64,000 nt of DNA from Coptis chinensis (taxonomy: Eukaryota > Streptophyta > Magnoliopsida > Ranunculales > Ranunculaceae): NCBI GenBank assembly GCA_015680905.1, contig CM027381.1, forward strand, positions 57,354,501-57,418,500, given 5' to 3'. The notes under the pieces are model-generated. The model was not told the DNA's origin, did no database searches, and saw only the letters and a program-made list of their open reading frames with translations. Shown in pieces: positions 22,632 to 34,619 of this stretch. Each line of letters begins with the position of its first letter. The first letter of the stretch is position 1. A program made the position numbers and the translations under genes.

Positions 22632-22940
22632 CTGCACAATAAATAAAGGAACAATAAACAAATATCTAGCTATTAATAGAACAACAAGAAAAAAAAAGTA
22701 CCAACACGCATGAATGGAGAAGATCTGATTGGATAAAACACTAGCAAGAAGATTAATAAAAATAACAATTAATAAGACATTAAGCACCAATAAAGATAAA
22801 TAAAAATATAAAAAACACAAAGGAAATTAGGTAATGATAAAAACATCAACCAACAATTAAATTGTCTTTAATGATTATGAAAACCAACAAGAAGATAACA
22901 GTCATATTAAAGTAGCAAACAATAGACCATCCTATTAACA
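22632..22940 (-). other. Gap between Tnp2 stop and OS-9-like fragment
   Basis: AT-rich, no gene seen. It is presumed to include the 3' end of the Tnp2 transcript and an intron of the captured OS-9-like gene. Confidence 0.4.
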
Positions 22941-25900
22941 TCATAAACTTTCATTCTCGCCAATGGTGGAGTGTAACTGAATAGGAACTTCAAGTGCATC
23001 GACATCCTTAGTCATTGATTTTGGTGCCAAGAAAACATTAAACCATCTAGGCCTCAATGGATCCTTAGAGTAGAACACTTGGTATGCTTGAGATGCTAAA
23101 ATGAAAGGCTCGTCCTCTTCTCGGTTCCTTCCTTTGAATTTTTCCATATTCACTATAACCAAATTTGTATCAGGATCAAATTTGCAGCCGATTGTTCTAT
23201 CCTCAACTCTGACCCAATCACAGCAAAATACAACTTGGCTGAAATCAGTATAATCCAACTCAAATATATGCCTCACGACCCCATAATAGGTTGTCTCCAC
23301 TACCTTGTAATTCCTATCCCTAGCGCTTGCCGGGTAGTTAGTGAATGCGTTCATATAGACCCCACTATTCTGTGTTACCCTTTTGGTATCACGTTGGCTC
23401 GTAGAGAAGACAAAACCATTGATATGATATATGTTATAAGATATTGCCTTGAATTTAGGACCATCTGCTAACCGCTTCAAGCGAGACTCGCCTTCAACAT
23501 ATTCCAACTACAATAGAAATTAAGGATTTACTTTATTGACCTCACTACCTTAAATTCAATGGGCATAATTAAAGATGTTTTAAAGGAAAAGAAACCTAAA
23601 CAAACCTGCTTTCGCAGCCAAGGATGAAATCAATTTGTTTACTCTTTAGCATGCTTCTCTTTCTCTTCCGCCCACTTGTGCTGATTGATTTTAAGTAGGC
23701 TTCATACTCCCTGTTACATGAATAATAAAATTAATCTATAATATGTGTACGTACTTTTTACTTTTTATTGTATAAAAATATAAGTAGAATCATTACTTCT
23801 TCCAAGAATGGATCCCATCATGGCAGTGTAGAACCCATTTACGCACTTGTTCAAACTGTAAGTTAGATAACCTTACATATTTGCTTTTCCCCAAAGGCCC
23901 TTCATCCACATATTTACCATCTGCATCTAAGAACCCTTGATGCGAACGCTTGTGGCTTCCTTTCTCACCATTCAGCATATACTCCATAGAATACAAAATC
24001 GACTCCTCTTCAAGGTAGCGCTCTACAATGCACCCTTCAGGATGTGAAAAATTCTTCACATAGCCTTTATAAACTTTCATTAACCTGTCAAGTTACATTT
24101 TAATTATCCGTTAATGCCCCAAGTAATAAAATAAAAAACATAGAACAAGAGAAAAAAAAAATAGAGACTTACATTTCGGAAGGGTACATCCAACGGAACC
24201 AAACAGGGCAGCAAGCCAATGCTTCATCAGCTAAATGAAGCATTTAGTGAATGCTAATACCAAAAAAAGATGGGGGAAAAAACTTTTCCAATACACACAT
24301 TGCCTCGACAAGATGATTTTTAGAGATAGTAAGATCATCCACTCTAATTTCTTTCACAAACAAGACATTAAAAAAACTGCAGATATGTTGAATAGCAGTG
24401 CGCAAAGTCTTGTGTTGTGAGAACGTATGTTGTAACAACACAGGTAGCAACTGTTGCATGATTACATGGTAATCATGTGACTTGAGCCCTTTAATTTCAA
24501 GGCTTTCCATGTTCACACGACGTCTCCAACTTGAGCTATAACCTTTTGGCACCTTTAACTCATGCAACGCACAACAAAACAACTCTTTTTCACTACGACT
24601 TAAAGTGAAAGGTGCCTTTGGTTTAACTGTCTTACCATCTTTTTGCTTTAACAACAACTTCTTTCTTATTTTCAACCTCTTCAAGTCTTCATGAGAAGTC
24701 ATCACATCTTTTGTTTTCTCTTTGACGTCCAATATTGTCGATAAAAGATGGTCGACAACATTTTTCTCAACATGCATGACATCAAGATTGTGAAAAAAAG
24801 TTAAGTCCTGCAGAAATTATTATCCATAGTTAAATTTAACATATAACTATATAAGTGTAGAAAAAACTCAAATAAAGACAAAAATTACCTTCCTATAATC
24901 CAATTCGAAGAGAATTGACTTCTTGTACCATCCAGTTAGTTTTCTCGGATTCTTTATCTTATTTCCTTTTCCATGACTCTTATCTTTCTTTCCCTTTCCC
25001 CAACTCCTCCCTTTGTTTCCTTTAGATTTACCAACATCCATTTGAATATCTTTAACCATTTGTTCGACTTCTAAACCTGTCAACCTCTCAGGAAAGATAT
25101 TGTGTTCTTCTTTCATTATTAAAAGTTGTTGTTTCTGTCCTAAATACATGATCTAAAAGAAGAAATCTTCTAGAGCCTTGATGGACATGCTTCTTGTCAC
25201 TATGAAGTCTCTCAACATGGGTTCCCTCAGCACAAATAGGACAAGCATATGCTCCTTGTATTACACAACCCGATACACTCCCATATACAGGTAAATCGTG
25301 AATTGTCCACAACAATATAGCTTTTAAATTAAATGTTTTTTAGCATGGGAATCATAAGCAGCCACTCCACTACGCCATAGCTCATTCAACTCAGTAACCA
25401 ATGGCTGTAAAGAAGTATCAATGTTCTTATTTGGAGTGCTTGGACCCGGAATCAATAGAGTCAACATCAAAAATTCTTTCCTCATGCAGTAAGAAGGAGG
25501 CATATTATAAGGTACTATAATAACGGGCCAACAACTATAAGCACTACTTAAATGGCTAAATAGATTAAAACCATCTATTGCAAGTCCTAAATGCACATTG
25601 CATGCTTCCTCAGCGAAGTTAGGCCTAGTGGTATTTACCTTATGCCAAGCAGGAAAATCAACCGAATGCCGCATGACTTCAGTGGATGGTGTTATCTTAG
25701 CATGCCAAGTCATTAGTTCAACTATCCATGGTATGCTGTAGAAAAAAAAAACATTAGTTATAATCTTAATAAATCAACAATAGATAATATGACACACAAT
25801 CAACTATTTTCTTCTCGTGTACACTAACCTTGTATAGCCTTTTTAGCCTTGGTATAAGAGGAAAATATCTCAAAACTTTAGCGGGAACTTTTGTTGTTTG

Positions 25901-26737
25901 GTCTTCTGTCAAGTACTCCAACTTCCATCTAGATGTATGACATATGGGACAAAATTGTGTTGTTTTATTTTCATCACCCCAATAGAGAATACAATCATTC
26001 AAGCAAGCATCTATCATCTCCTAATCCATTCCCACAACTTTGATCATTTTTTTAGCTTCATAAGTGCTATTTGGTAATGTGTTCTCTTCTGGTAACCAAT
26101 TCTTCACTACTTGGAGGAAATCACTCAAGCTATTATCGGACCAACCATGCCAAACTTTTAGGTTATACAACTGAACTGTGGCCAACAGTTTTGTTTGCTT
26201 TCCTACACATGAAGGGTACAAAGGCAATCTTGCATCATCTAAAATAGACTTATACTTTCTAGTTTGGCAATCCTGGTGAGCATTAAACTCTAAATTAGAC
26301 CAATCTTCGATTTCATTTCTTCTAATATCCTCCACAAAAGCATCAACATTTTCACCAACTCTTCCAAAAGCGTCATTGACGAGATCCACCCCTTCTTGAT
26401 ATGCATCAATGTCTCCCTCTTCATAAAAATGATCTATATGAATCTCTTCATCAACACTATTTGACATTAAAAATGTCTCAAATTTTTATGCGCCTCTTTC
26501 ACCATGAACAAACCACATAGTGTATGATGTATCTATACCATGATGCAACAGGTGATAATGAACCATACCAAGAGGGATCTTCCCATGCCCATTTCTACAC
26601 TTCAAACATGGACACGAGAACAAGCTTTCTGGTTCACTCTTATAGTTTGTAAACCTAATAAACAATTCTACTCCTTTTATATACTCATCACTACCCCTAG
26701 GTTTAGACATCCATGATTTGTCAAGCAGGGTTGACAT
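22941..26737 (-). pseudogene. CACTA-2 Tnp2 transposase, six exons, disrupted
   Basis: Exons inferred from GT/AG boundaries: 26737-25829, 25734-24889, 24807-24173, 24084-23796, 23710-23606, 23507-22941. The start at 26737 (MSTLLDKSWMSKPRGSDEYI) begins the transposase-associated domain with CPCLKCRN. Tnp2 follows (ACLNDCILYWGDENKTTQFC, PICHTSRWKLEYL, NVHLGLAIDGFNLFSHLSSA, LLWTIHDLPVYGSVSGC, HNLDVMHVEKNVVDHLLSTI). DUF4218 carries FFPPSFFGISIH and ADEALACCPVWFRWMYPSE. DUF4216 (188 residues, open to its stop) has VVFCCDWVRVEDRTIGCKFD and PFILASQAYQVFYSKDPLRP. Defects: in-frame stops near 26484, 26019 and 24246, and frameshifts near 25335 and 25120. Exon structure is otherwise intact, so decay is limited. 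Confidence 0.9.
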
Positions 26738-27342
26738 TATGAAAATGGAATTTGAAATTAGAAAGCACGAAATAATAAAAAAGACTAATTTGTAACCATA
26801 ACCTATTTTTGTACCACCTACATACAAGCATTGTTGTCTTTTTCTCTCTCTTTCTATATAATGAAGCACAAAGTATTCAAATATCAGGCCAAGCAAATAA
26901 GGATATCACATTAATCAACAACAAACACATTTGATTTCATATTAACAAAAATTCAAAGAGCATTAAAAACCTCAGTTAATTCCGATTCAAAATATAGAGC
27001 AGAAACATTGCTAAAAAAGATTTCATCGGATTCAAAATATAAAGCATAAACAATTTTGATTCATGAATTGAAGAAACAGTTAATTCGTGATTTGAGTTAA
27101 TTTGATTCAAAATTAATCAAATTAATAAAGAGTGAGATTCGATAGAAATAATATTACCTGATCGAGAAATGAGGATGCCTCCAGAAGAAAAGTTGGAGCG
27201 TGAGTTGAAACCCTTGTTTTTAGAACGAAAATGAAAATTGAAAAATGAAAAATGAAAAAACTTAAAACCTTTTATGATTGCTTAAAGTCTTCATTCCCGC
27301 TACACTAAAGTCTTAAGTTTATGGTTGCTTCATTTAGCATCA
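26738..27342 (-). other. 5' region of CACTA-2 Tnp2
   Basis: AT-rich sequence upstream of the Tnp2 start, expected to hold its promoter and leader. A likely 5' intron donor (GTAATAT) lies near 27155. No other gene is seen. Confidence 0.35.
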
Positions 27343-27415
27343 AAAGCGTTTAGCTCACTTGGTTAACTGTTAATTCTAGGTATGAGGTTCAGTGTTTGAA
27401 TCTCACCCAAAACAA
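27343..27415 (+). repeat. tRNA-like (SINE-like) segment
   Basis: TTTAGCTCACTTGG at about 27349-27362 resembles a tRNA A box, and GTTTGAATCTCACC at about 27393-27406 resembles a B box, 31 bp apart, as in tRNA-derived SINE heads. It does not fold as a proper tRNA by eye and no target duplication was found. It lies in the subterminal part of CACTA-2. Confidence 0.3.
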
Positions 27416-27429
27416 AATACGAGTTTCTT

Positions 27430-27551
27430 TTATTTAAAGGGAACAATTTTAAAATATTGGGACACCTGTTTAGTGTTCTAGTCCAAGAACACTTGTAATT
27501 CGTTCCAAACCCAATTTATGACCGTTTCTGATTGCAAAAAATGGTGTAGTG
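27430..27551 (-). repeat. Right TIR and subterminal repeats of CACTA-2
   Basis: Terminal GGTGTAGTG at 27543-27551, followed by the ATA duplication. Upstream units of the GGAAC/GTTCC type mirror those at the left end. Confidence 0.75.
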
Positions 27552-27554
27552 ATA

Positions 27555-28692
27555 AGCAGTGCAAGCATAGTGAATTGTGGTTTCATACACAGCCAAGGGG
27601 GGAGGTTGTATGTGACACACATTATCGGGCATGAACTATGTGAAGTGCTTTGCATTCCAAACGGATTTAACCTATCATTGGAAAGACCCAACCGAATGTT
27701 ACGAAGCTCTGAAGAGAAACTTGGGTATGTTTTATCAATATGTTTCCAAGATGATAAGTCAACTAGATGACCCAACTCACCACCCTTCAATCTGTTTGTA
27801 GAGTGCCAACACATTGCTTTTGCTACCCAATCAACACTGTACATTCCCTTCAACGTATAAGATATTGGAAAGTACTGCAATTGCTTTGCAGCTTGTCTAA
27901 CACACTTTTTTTTTTTTTCTGTCTTGAATGGTTGCAAACTTGTATCTATATGAGTTACAAGTAGGACATTGTTCTAGGAATTCGTTTTCTCCCCAATATA
28001 AGATGCAGCCATTCGGGCAAGCATCAATCTTCTGGTAATTCAGCCCGAAATCCTTAACAAACTTTTCTGCTCGATATGTATCTTTTGGAATCTTATCACC
28101 ATGCGGTAGTACAACTTTAAGTAACTGAAGCAACTCCGTGAAACCTATGTCAGAAACCATGTTTGACCTTAATTCTAAATAGCTTAATTACAAACTTCAA
28201 GACAGTGAAGTCTTTACAATCAGGGTATAAAACACTCGTGGCCTCTTCATAAATTTTCTCCGACACTAATGGTTTTGCTTCATCATCATCGACTAGTCCC
28301 TCTTAAGCACCATGTCCCAAACCCCCAAGAAATGCATCCAAGTCTTCACCACCAAATTCTTCTACCACAGTGGCGAATGCATCATTCATATTCTCGAACA
28401 CATTAGAATTCCTATTGGCGGACTCTACATGTGCATCTTGTCTTTTTTCACCGTGAAAAATCCAATGAAAATATGTTGGATCAAACCTCCGTTTATAAAC
28501 GTGAAATTTCATAGTTTCATGTGTCAATGCCTTCCCCCCATTTCTACACACACGACATGGACACGGTATCAATACCTTATTATGATGGTACTTTTTTGCA
28601 AACTCTAGAAACTCATGAACACCCTTGAGAAATCGTTCGTCATGGTGATCTAATTCAATCCAACTTCTATCGATTGGAATAGAACCTTCCAT
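27555..28692 (-). pseudogene. CACTA-1 Tnp2 transposase, 5' half
   Basis: The start at 28692 (MEGSIPIDRSWIELDHHDER) opens the transposase-associated domain with IPCPCRVCRNGGKALTHETM and a YFHWIFHGE end. An acidic linker follows (EEFGGEDLDAFLGGLGHGA, stop near 28305). Tnp2 then continues in 28160-27897 (ELLQLLKVVLPHGDKIPKDT, KIDACPNGCILYWGENEFLE) and 27937-27555 (LKGMYSVDWVAKAMCWHSTN, YPSFSSELRNIRLGLSNDRL, YNLPPWLCMKPQFTMLALLI). A T run at about 27906-27920 coincides with a change of frame. The reading stops at the ATA duplication where CACTA-2 inserted and resumes at 15157. The split plus the stops make this a dead gene. Confidence 0.88.
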
Positions 28693-30332
28693 GATGTATC
28701 TAGGAATAAATAAAAGATACACACAACATTCAAAAATGTTAGACATAATAATATATCAATTCCATGCATATATACTAGAGTACCCTTTCGTAATAAACTA
28801 TTTCATAAAAGTACTAGTTTTAATATATTTTTTTCTTGATCGGTACTAGTGTTAAGAATTAGATAACATATTTCTCTAGGACACAATTTACTGGTAAACT
28901 TATATGGAAATCACAATAGCATTGGTAACCATAGTTAAGTCCATGTAGCATTTTAGATGATGAGATGGTGAGTAGTCTCTGCAATGGACTATTGAAGAAG
29001 AGATGGGATCTACCAATACCAGTTTATATGATCTAATATGTGTGTGATTAACTGAAAACCTAACTATTCTCATATTGAATGCATGTCAAACATAAAAAAG
29101 AAAGTGGTATGGGTTAAAAATAAATGAAACAGAGAAGCACATGCAATTGATTAAGTGACAGACACCTAAGAGTCATTGTTCAACTTCCTACAAGTAACTA
29201 CGCTTGAGAAAGTTAATTTACCACACATAACAAAATACAGATTCATACATATATACAACTTCAACATATTAACCATATCAGTGTGAAGCTATATAAACAA
29301 GGGTATACTGGAGACACACCTCAAAAGGAAGATAAATATAGCATCAAGAAAAGCAATTCAAGCCTAGCTTTAAACATAAAAGTATCATTGGAATGACTGT
29401 AGTTGTACGAAGCATTCAAACACAACATCTAATCCAAGTATGGCATTTACTTTATCTATGAACTCAATATAAACAATCAACACATGATACACCAATTAAT
29501 CAAAAAAGTCTAAAACATAAAAAACAAACGTTTAAATTCTAGTGATTAACTACATAACTATTTTGCAAGAAAGAGAGGAGAAGACCAAGGGCACAAAATT
29601 TTCAAACAAACTACCTAAAACCATATAGCTTTACTATAATAAATAAGAACAATTATGAAAGCAGTGATGAGAGGAAAAAAGGAGCAAGAAAACATACTTG
29701 TAATGGCAAAATCCCATTTGGAGAAGAGAATCAAAGCTTGTAATCCCTTTCTAACTCTGTAAATCCTAAGAAAATTAAAATTTTGTCAAATAAAACCCTA
29801 AAAAAATTGGTGCTTGAAATAAATCGGTGCTTGAAAAATTGGTGATTGAATGAATGCAAAAAAATTGGTGCTTGAAATACCTACCTTTGTTGAGATGAGA
29901 GGAGGAGAAATAAGAAAAAAAAAATAACAGAGAAAAAGGTTAACTGGCGGTGGGGTGGGGGACGAAGCTAAGTGGGTGAAGGAGAAAATAGTTGCCTCAT
30001 TTGGAATTGTCAGTCTCTTTTTTTCTATTAAGTGTGTTCTTGTTGGGGGGAAGCAAACTGGTCGACCCTCCCAAAATTTTAGAGCCCTATCCCCATGGTT
30101 AATACACATAGAATAGCCGTCAAGGTGAAAAACTCTTACCCGACGGTTTCTCTCGTGGATGCACCCACGGTCAAAGCAAACAGTTAAGCCGTAGCTAACA
30201 ATATTGAACCAACGGAACAAGGAGGAGAAACTTATTTCTTACGGTCAAAATTCATAGGCAAATATGCAAAGGTTCATGACCGTGGGTAAAAATACCGGGT
30301 AACCATGGGTAAAAGTCTATTTTCTTGTAGTG
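28693..30332 (-). other. 5' region and right terminus of CACTA-1
   Basis: No gene. At 29805-29880 short direct repeats of TTGGTGCTTGAAA occur. From about 30040 to 30320, ACGGT/ACCGTGGGT-type units recur (CCCGACGGTT, ACCCACGGTC, TTACGGTCAA, GACCGTGGGTAAAAATAC), then the terminus TTCTTGTAGTG at 30332. These are CACTA subterminal repeats. A 140-residue open frame through them is not a gene. Confidence 0.65.
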
Positions 30333-32002
30333 ATATCTCAGTCTTAGCCACATTAAGAACCAGCCCATAAGAAGGTCCTTCTTCCTGAATCATACGCAGA
30401 GCTGCCGCCACCTGTTCTGTATCCCTAATAAGAGTCTCATCTTTTAAGTACCAAGCCTGGAGTAATAACTGACAACTGGACTAGATCTGTAGGATCAGAG
30501 GGTGCAACACTAGTGCAAAGAGAAAGGGACCCAAAGGATCACCTTGCTGAACCCCAGAAGCAAACCATATGTAATCATCCCCCAAGTATAATCTCATAGG
30601 CTGACAATACAAATACTCGAACCAGGGGGCAATAGTAGGGCAACAAATGTTAACCTCTCTCAACATAGTAGTCCGATCAACCATGTTAAAGGCATTCTAA
30701 AAATCTACTAGCAACATAGAAAGAGATGCACTATCACTATTAGCATATACCATACGATTGACAACATGCAAAATTGCCTCTACTCCACCAGGGACACCGA
30801 CCCCATATTGAAAATCATGCAAGTACCCTACCACATCTTTGGAAACTCATTTCATTGCAATCTTGGAAACAAGACGTTACCAAACCATACCCACGGCTAT
30901 CGGGCAAATGCTATTATCCGGCTTAAGGAGTGGAGTAAGCGGAGCACTAGCTATGAATTTCGCTAACGGCTATAGACATCATCCCTATAACCAAAGATTC
31001 ACCATAGGAGTCAAGGCATCTAACAAATCATACAATGTAGCTACTGCAGCACCACTCATGGCATATAACAAGTGCTAAACATGGACACCATCATGACCAC
31101 AAGAAGTGCCTTTCAAGAACGACTTGAATGCATGATAATAAAGTGTCTCTCTTTACTAGTAAAGACGGCTCAGTAAAAGGAACAGTTAGTAGTTATCGCA
31201 TCGAGTGTTTCTCCTTTAATGCACGTACAGTCTCCACAATATTAGAGGTAACACCTGATGATGACAACATTTTTACAGCTGCAGCAAAATGTCCATCAAC
31301 AACTTTTTGTAAGCATCGACGCACATTCTAAGAGGGGACGGATTTCCTGGTTGACTGAATTGAAGGAGGCTCTATTATAGACTCTAATAGACGAAACATC
31401 CTACCAGGCTCATTCCATGTCGTCAAAGCATAAAGAATTTGTTTCTTCTAAAGGTTTTTCCTAATACCAAAATGATGTTCCTGTCGGTTCTGTGGTTAAA
31501 AAACTTGCATAGTGCATCACGGTAGAAGGAGGAGACGAACCCAAGGCATAACTGAACTAGGATCAACTGAGATATCCCAGAGGGCTGATTTCAATGTACC
31601 TGAAAAGGCCAAACGACAAGCACGTGGTATACTCTTCACGGTTTGAAAAGGAATACAGAATGCACTATCAACTAACGTCTCATCCAGAGATGACGCAACA
31701 ACCAGTGGATTATGGGTATTATCGTCACCCCTCTGTGTGCACATAAAATCCATAGTGTTGGGCTTAGGGGGTGGTTGTGATATGCCCACAATGACGCATG
31801 CGGGTTCCCCATTCTCCATCAAGGCAGTTGGTTGTATGGTATCATCTAGATGACAACACTGTATGCCAAATGCGTGGATGCAAAGATAATGGCAACAAAT
31901 ACATTTGTCTAATAACTTTACAGAATTCTCCAGTGACAAATACAATTCACGATCCTCCTTAAGTTCATCCCATACCCTGTTAATACTCAACTGACAACCC
32001 AT
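30333..32002 (-). pseudogene. LINE-type (non-LTR) reverse transcriptase, degenerate
   Basis: The minus strand reads a plant LINE-like reverse transcriptase: upstream SIPRACRLAFSGTLKSALWD (in 31517-32002), then LKPDNSICPIAVGMVW and VVGYLHDFQYGVGVPGGVEA, then FNMVDRTTMLREVNICCPTI and FASGVQQGDPLGPFLFALVL (30481-30684), then a thumb-side segment LIRDTEQVAAALRMIQEEGP and LNVAKTEI. QGDPLGP is the conserved motif; the catalytic YADD-type motif region reads WYLKDET, with Lys where Asp is expected. Many stops and frame changes are present. The reading ends exactly at CACTA-1 (30332), whose insertion cut it; the missing 3' part was not found at the other side. The 5' end beyond 32002 is unclear. Confidence 0.8.
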
Positions 32003-34619
32003 GTCTTATTTATCGAAATGAGAGAAAAGGGAGGGAACAGTAAACCCATTACCATTTACTTCATTGGTGCAGCTGTGACAACCCAAAAAAAGACAATAAA
32101 CACATTTCTTCAGGGGTGGGGCAATGAAACTAGAAGAAGCAACTGAGAGGGTAAGGCTTTTCTTCCCTCTCATATATGGTCAAACAAATCCAAAACCTTT
32201 ACAAACAAATCCCAAACCCCACAGACAACTCAACAAATCCCAAATCAAAATAGACAAAACCCAAAGCTCAAATCTCATCGAACAACCAAAACAAACGAAC
32301 AAAACCGCAAATGACCAAAACCCGAACCTGTAGAACAAATCCTAAATCATTATTTATTTATTTTATTATTTTTTTTTGGACTTAAAGGGGGGGGGGGGTG
32401 CATCACAATAGGTCTCGAGTGGTGGTTGGAAACGTCAGTTGTGCTTTTGGGAGTATTTTTTTTGTTTGCTTTGGCTTTGGATGGGGGAGAGATGGAGAAG
32501 GTGGTCTATTTTTGGGAGATGGTGGTCAACTTTTATGGCATTGGTGATTGACAGATGGTGGTCAGTGGTTGAAGAAGATGGTGGTCGGGTATCTTGGGGG
32601 GAAGATGGTGGATGTGTTTTTGGTGAGAGAAAGTGGTCGGGTTGTTTAAGGGGAAGATGGTGGTGGCTATACGTGGTGAATGTAGTGGTGCTACAAAGTC
32701 GGGGGAGATCGGGTTGTGTGTAGATCTAGTTTTGGAGGTTAGCAGGGTATATACGACAGTGCAAGCACAAGTTCGGGTGTTTGAGGGTTGATAGGAGATA
32801 CTGGTGGCGGCAGTGGGTGGTGGTGGCAAGGGTGTAGCAGCACGAGTGGTGTTGCCCAGGTTAGGGGAAGGAGACGATCGGGGTTAGGGGGAAGGAGAAG
32901 GCAGTGTTTTTTTTTTGGTTAACTTAGTTTCCAATGATGGTCCAAAGTTGTTTAGCTCACGCAGCTTGCTCTTGACCAATGACCCTACAAAAAAAAAAGG
33001 AGTCCAAATTTAATCTATCTAACAAAATATAATGATGTGGGGCCCGAAGGGCCCCATCCGGTGGTTACGGGTCTTCCTCACAAATTATGACATGGCAGAT
33101 CCAATGTATTCCAAGCCTTGAGTTGTTTACTCTCATTGTCTTATAAATTACCCTAGTTTTATATAAGGAGGAAGAGCATGGTACTAAATAAATTAAATAA
33201 AGAAGAGCTTATCAAAAGTTCAAATGCAATTAAATGAGTCCACCTAAAGATAGATGCATAAAACAACCTCATTTAGAAGTATGAGCCTTTGCTAATCCCA
33301 GTTGAATGGAGATGTAATAATGGTATCTTTGAGGGTTCACTAAGAAAGACTAAAAATCAAAGGTGAGAGGTTCTATGGGATTATGGAATCGTTGGAGGTG
33401 TTAACAACTTGCAAAACCATCCAATTGAAGAATCAAAGTCTATTACCCTGGGGACTTCAAGATAAAGTTTAGTTACTGATCCCATTGAGAAGTTCCTGCC
33501 CATCTCAATTGAGCTGAATCAATGGATAAAACTTATACTTTCTAATCTAGTAAATAAGGGTGACATTGTTTATAGCTTAGCTTCTGCATTCAATATTACT
33601 ATAGAAGCTATTTTCTTCCAATAACAGAGATCAAATAAAATAAATTATATTTTATCCTTTGAATATGCAACTGTATATCTCAACAAACACTCAAACTAAC
33701 TCCATACATTAGCCCAAATATACTAAGAGATTCTTACCTTAAACCTTATACATTTCTTTATCTTGTTTGTAATTGTATCCACATTTATATTCTTTCTAAT
33801 AGTAGCATCGCGAAATGGATATTCCTTATGAGTTGTTGAGCCAATTTCTATTATGTACGGTATATAACTTTCAGAACTATGGCCAAGTAGCATGACCCTG
33901 TAAGAGGGGCAAAAAAATCAAAGAAAGTAGGTTTTACAATATCCAATCACAATCACCTAGAAACACGCCGAATAATAATTATTAGATATATTGATAAAAT
34001 AGATATCAGCATGTGCTAAAATAGATATCACTGTGAAGTATTCGTATCTACAAAATCTTGCCTGAGTGATAAAATTACTAAAGAAGAGAAACTCATCTCC
34101 ATCCACAAATATAGTGTCCAGAAGTTCAAAGAAATAGGTCCTACTTAGTTAAAATAAAAAGTCATATACCTTGACTATCCATAGTCATATTTTGCTAAAA
34201 ACTATGCTTGCTCCTCAAAGAGGTTGTTATCTCGTTATATCATAGATATCCTATATATGCAATAACATTTCGTGCATCTTAAAATTGTAACTTCCTGGTA
34301 ATCTCTACAAATGACCATGTTATTTATGCTTCGCTACCCCTAGTTGTCAACTGTTAATCAGGTACAGTATTAAACTAACGGTCATGCTTCTTTTCAGGTG
34401 TGTAATGTTTTCTCCTATCCTATCTATTAATGGTGTCCCTAGTAACATGTGATGAATTTAAAGGAAATAGAAGAATGCATGCATGTTTTGGACCATACCA
34501 TTCAAAAAAAATTGGTTACCACCCCCTTACATAAATTCAAAATCACGGTAGATGTGGCATTAAATCCATGCAGTTTTAATAAAGAAACTTCTGAATAAAA
34601 AAATTTTGAAGCCATATTT
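32003..34619. other. Unassigned sequence, including a G-rich patch
   Basis: No gene is supported. Landmarks: a 12-G run at 32387-32398; a strongly G/T-skewed stretch at about 32400-32900 with many GGTGG units, whose open frames on both strands are low complexity (Trp/Gly-rich or Pro/Thr-rich); a GC-rich palindrome around 33037-33057 (TGGGGCCC-GAA-GGGCCCCA, arms nearly perfect). The remainder to 34619 is AT-rich and unrecognised. Confidence 0.4.

Larger units (their letters stand above)
15161..27551 (-). mobile_element. CACTA-2, complete En/Spm-type transposon with ATA target duplication
   Basis: The left end is CACTACACCAATTTTTCTGA at 15161 and the right end is AAAAAATGGTGTAGTG ending at 27551. 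Read as inverted repeats, both start CACTACACCA then A or T then TTTTT. The 3-bp target duplication is ATA at 15158-15160 and 27552-27554. Subterminal repeats of a GGAAC/GTTCC motif occur at both ends. Contents from right to left: Tnp2 gene (26737-22941), OS-9-like fragment (22631-21928), nested CACTA-3 (21798-16830), tnpA-like remnants (about 16780-15600). The element lies in the Tnp2 coding region of CACTA-1, whose reading continues across the insertion point. Total length is 12,391 bp including the 5-kb insert. Confidence 0.92.
10577..30332 (-). mobile_element. CACTA-1 (En/Spm-type transposon), interrupted by CACTA-2
   Basis: The right terminus is TTCTTGTAGTG at 30322-30332, which reads CACTACAAGAAAATAG on the minus strand. 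It is followed by ATA. Subterminal copies of an ACGGT/CCGTGGGT-type motif occupy about 30040-30320. Genes run from right to left: Tnp2 (28692-12774, split by CACTA-2) and the tnpA-like gene (12232-10577). The left terminus is not identified. The interval given stops at the tnpA stop codon, and the true element may extend to include the UBP12-like fragment. It sits inside LINE coding sequence (30333-32002). Confidence 0.8.

Noticed and set aside
29798..30220. 140-residue minus-strand open frame
   Set aside because: Runs through the subterminal repeats and AT-rich leader of CACTA-1; low complexity, with no Tnp2 features.
32439..32829. Overlapping Trp/Gly-rich and Pro/Thr-rich open frames on the two strands
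   Set aside because: Explained by the G/T skew of the DNA; no conserved motif.
33037..33057. GC palindrome as a terminator-like element
   Set aside because: Intrinsic terminators do not apply in a plant nuclear context; no adjacent gene.
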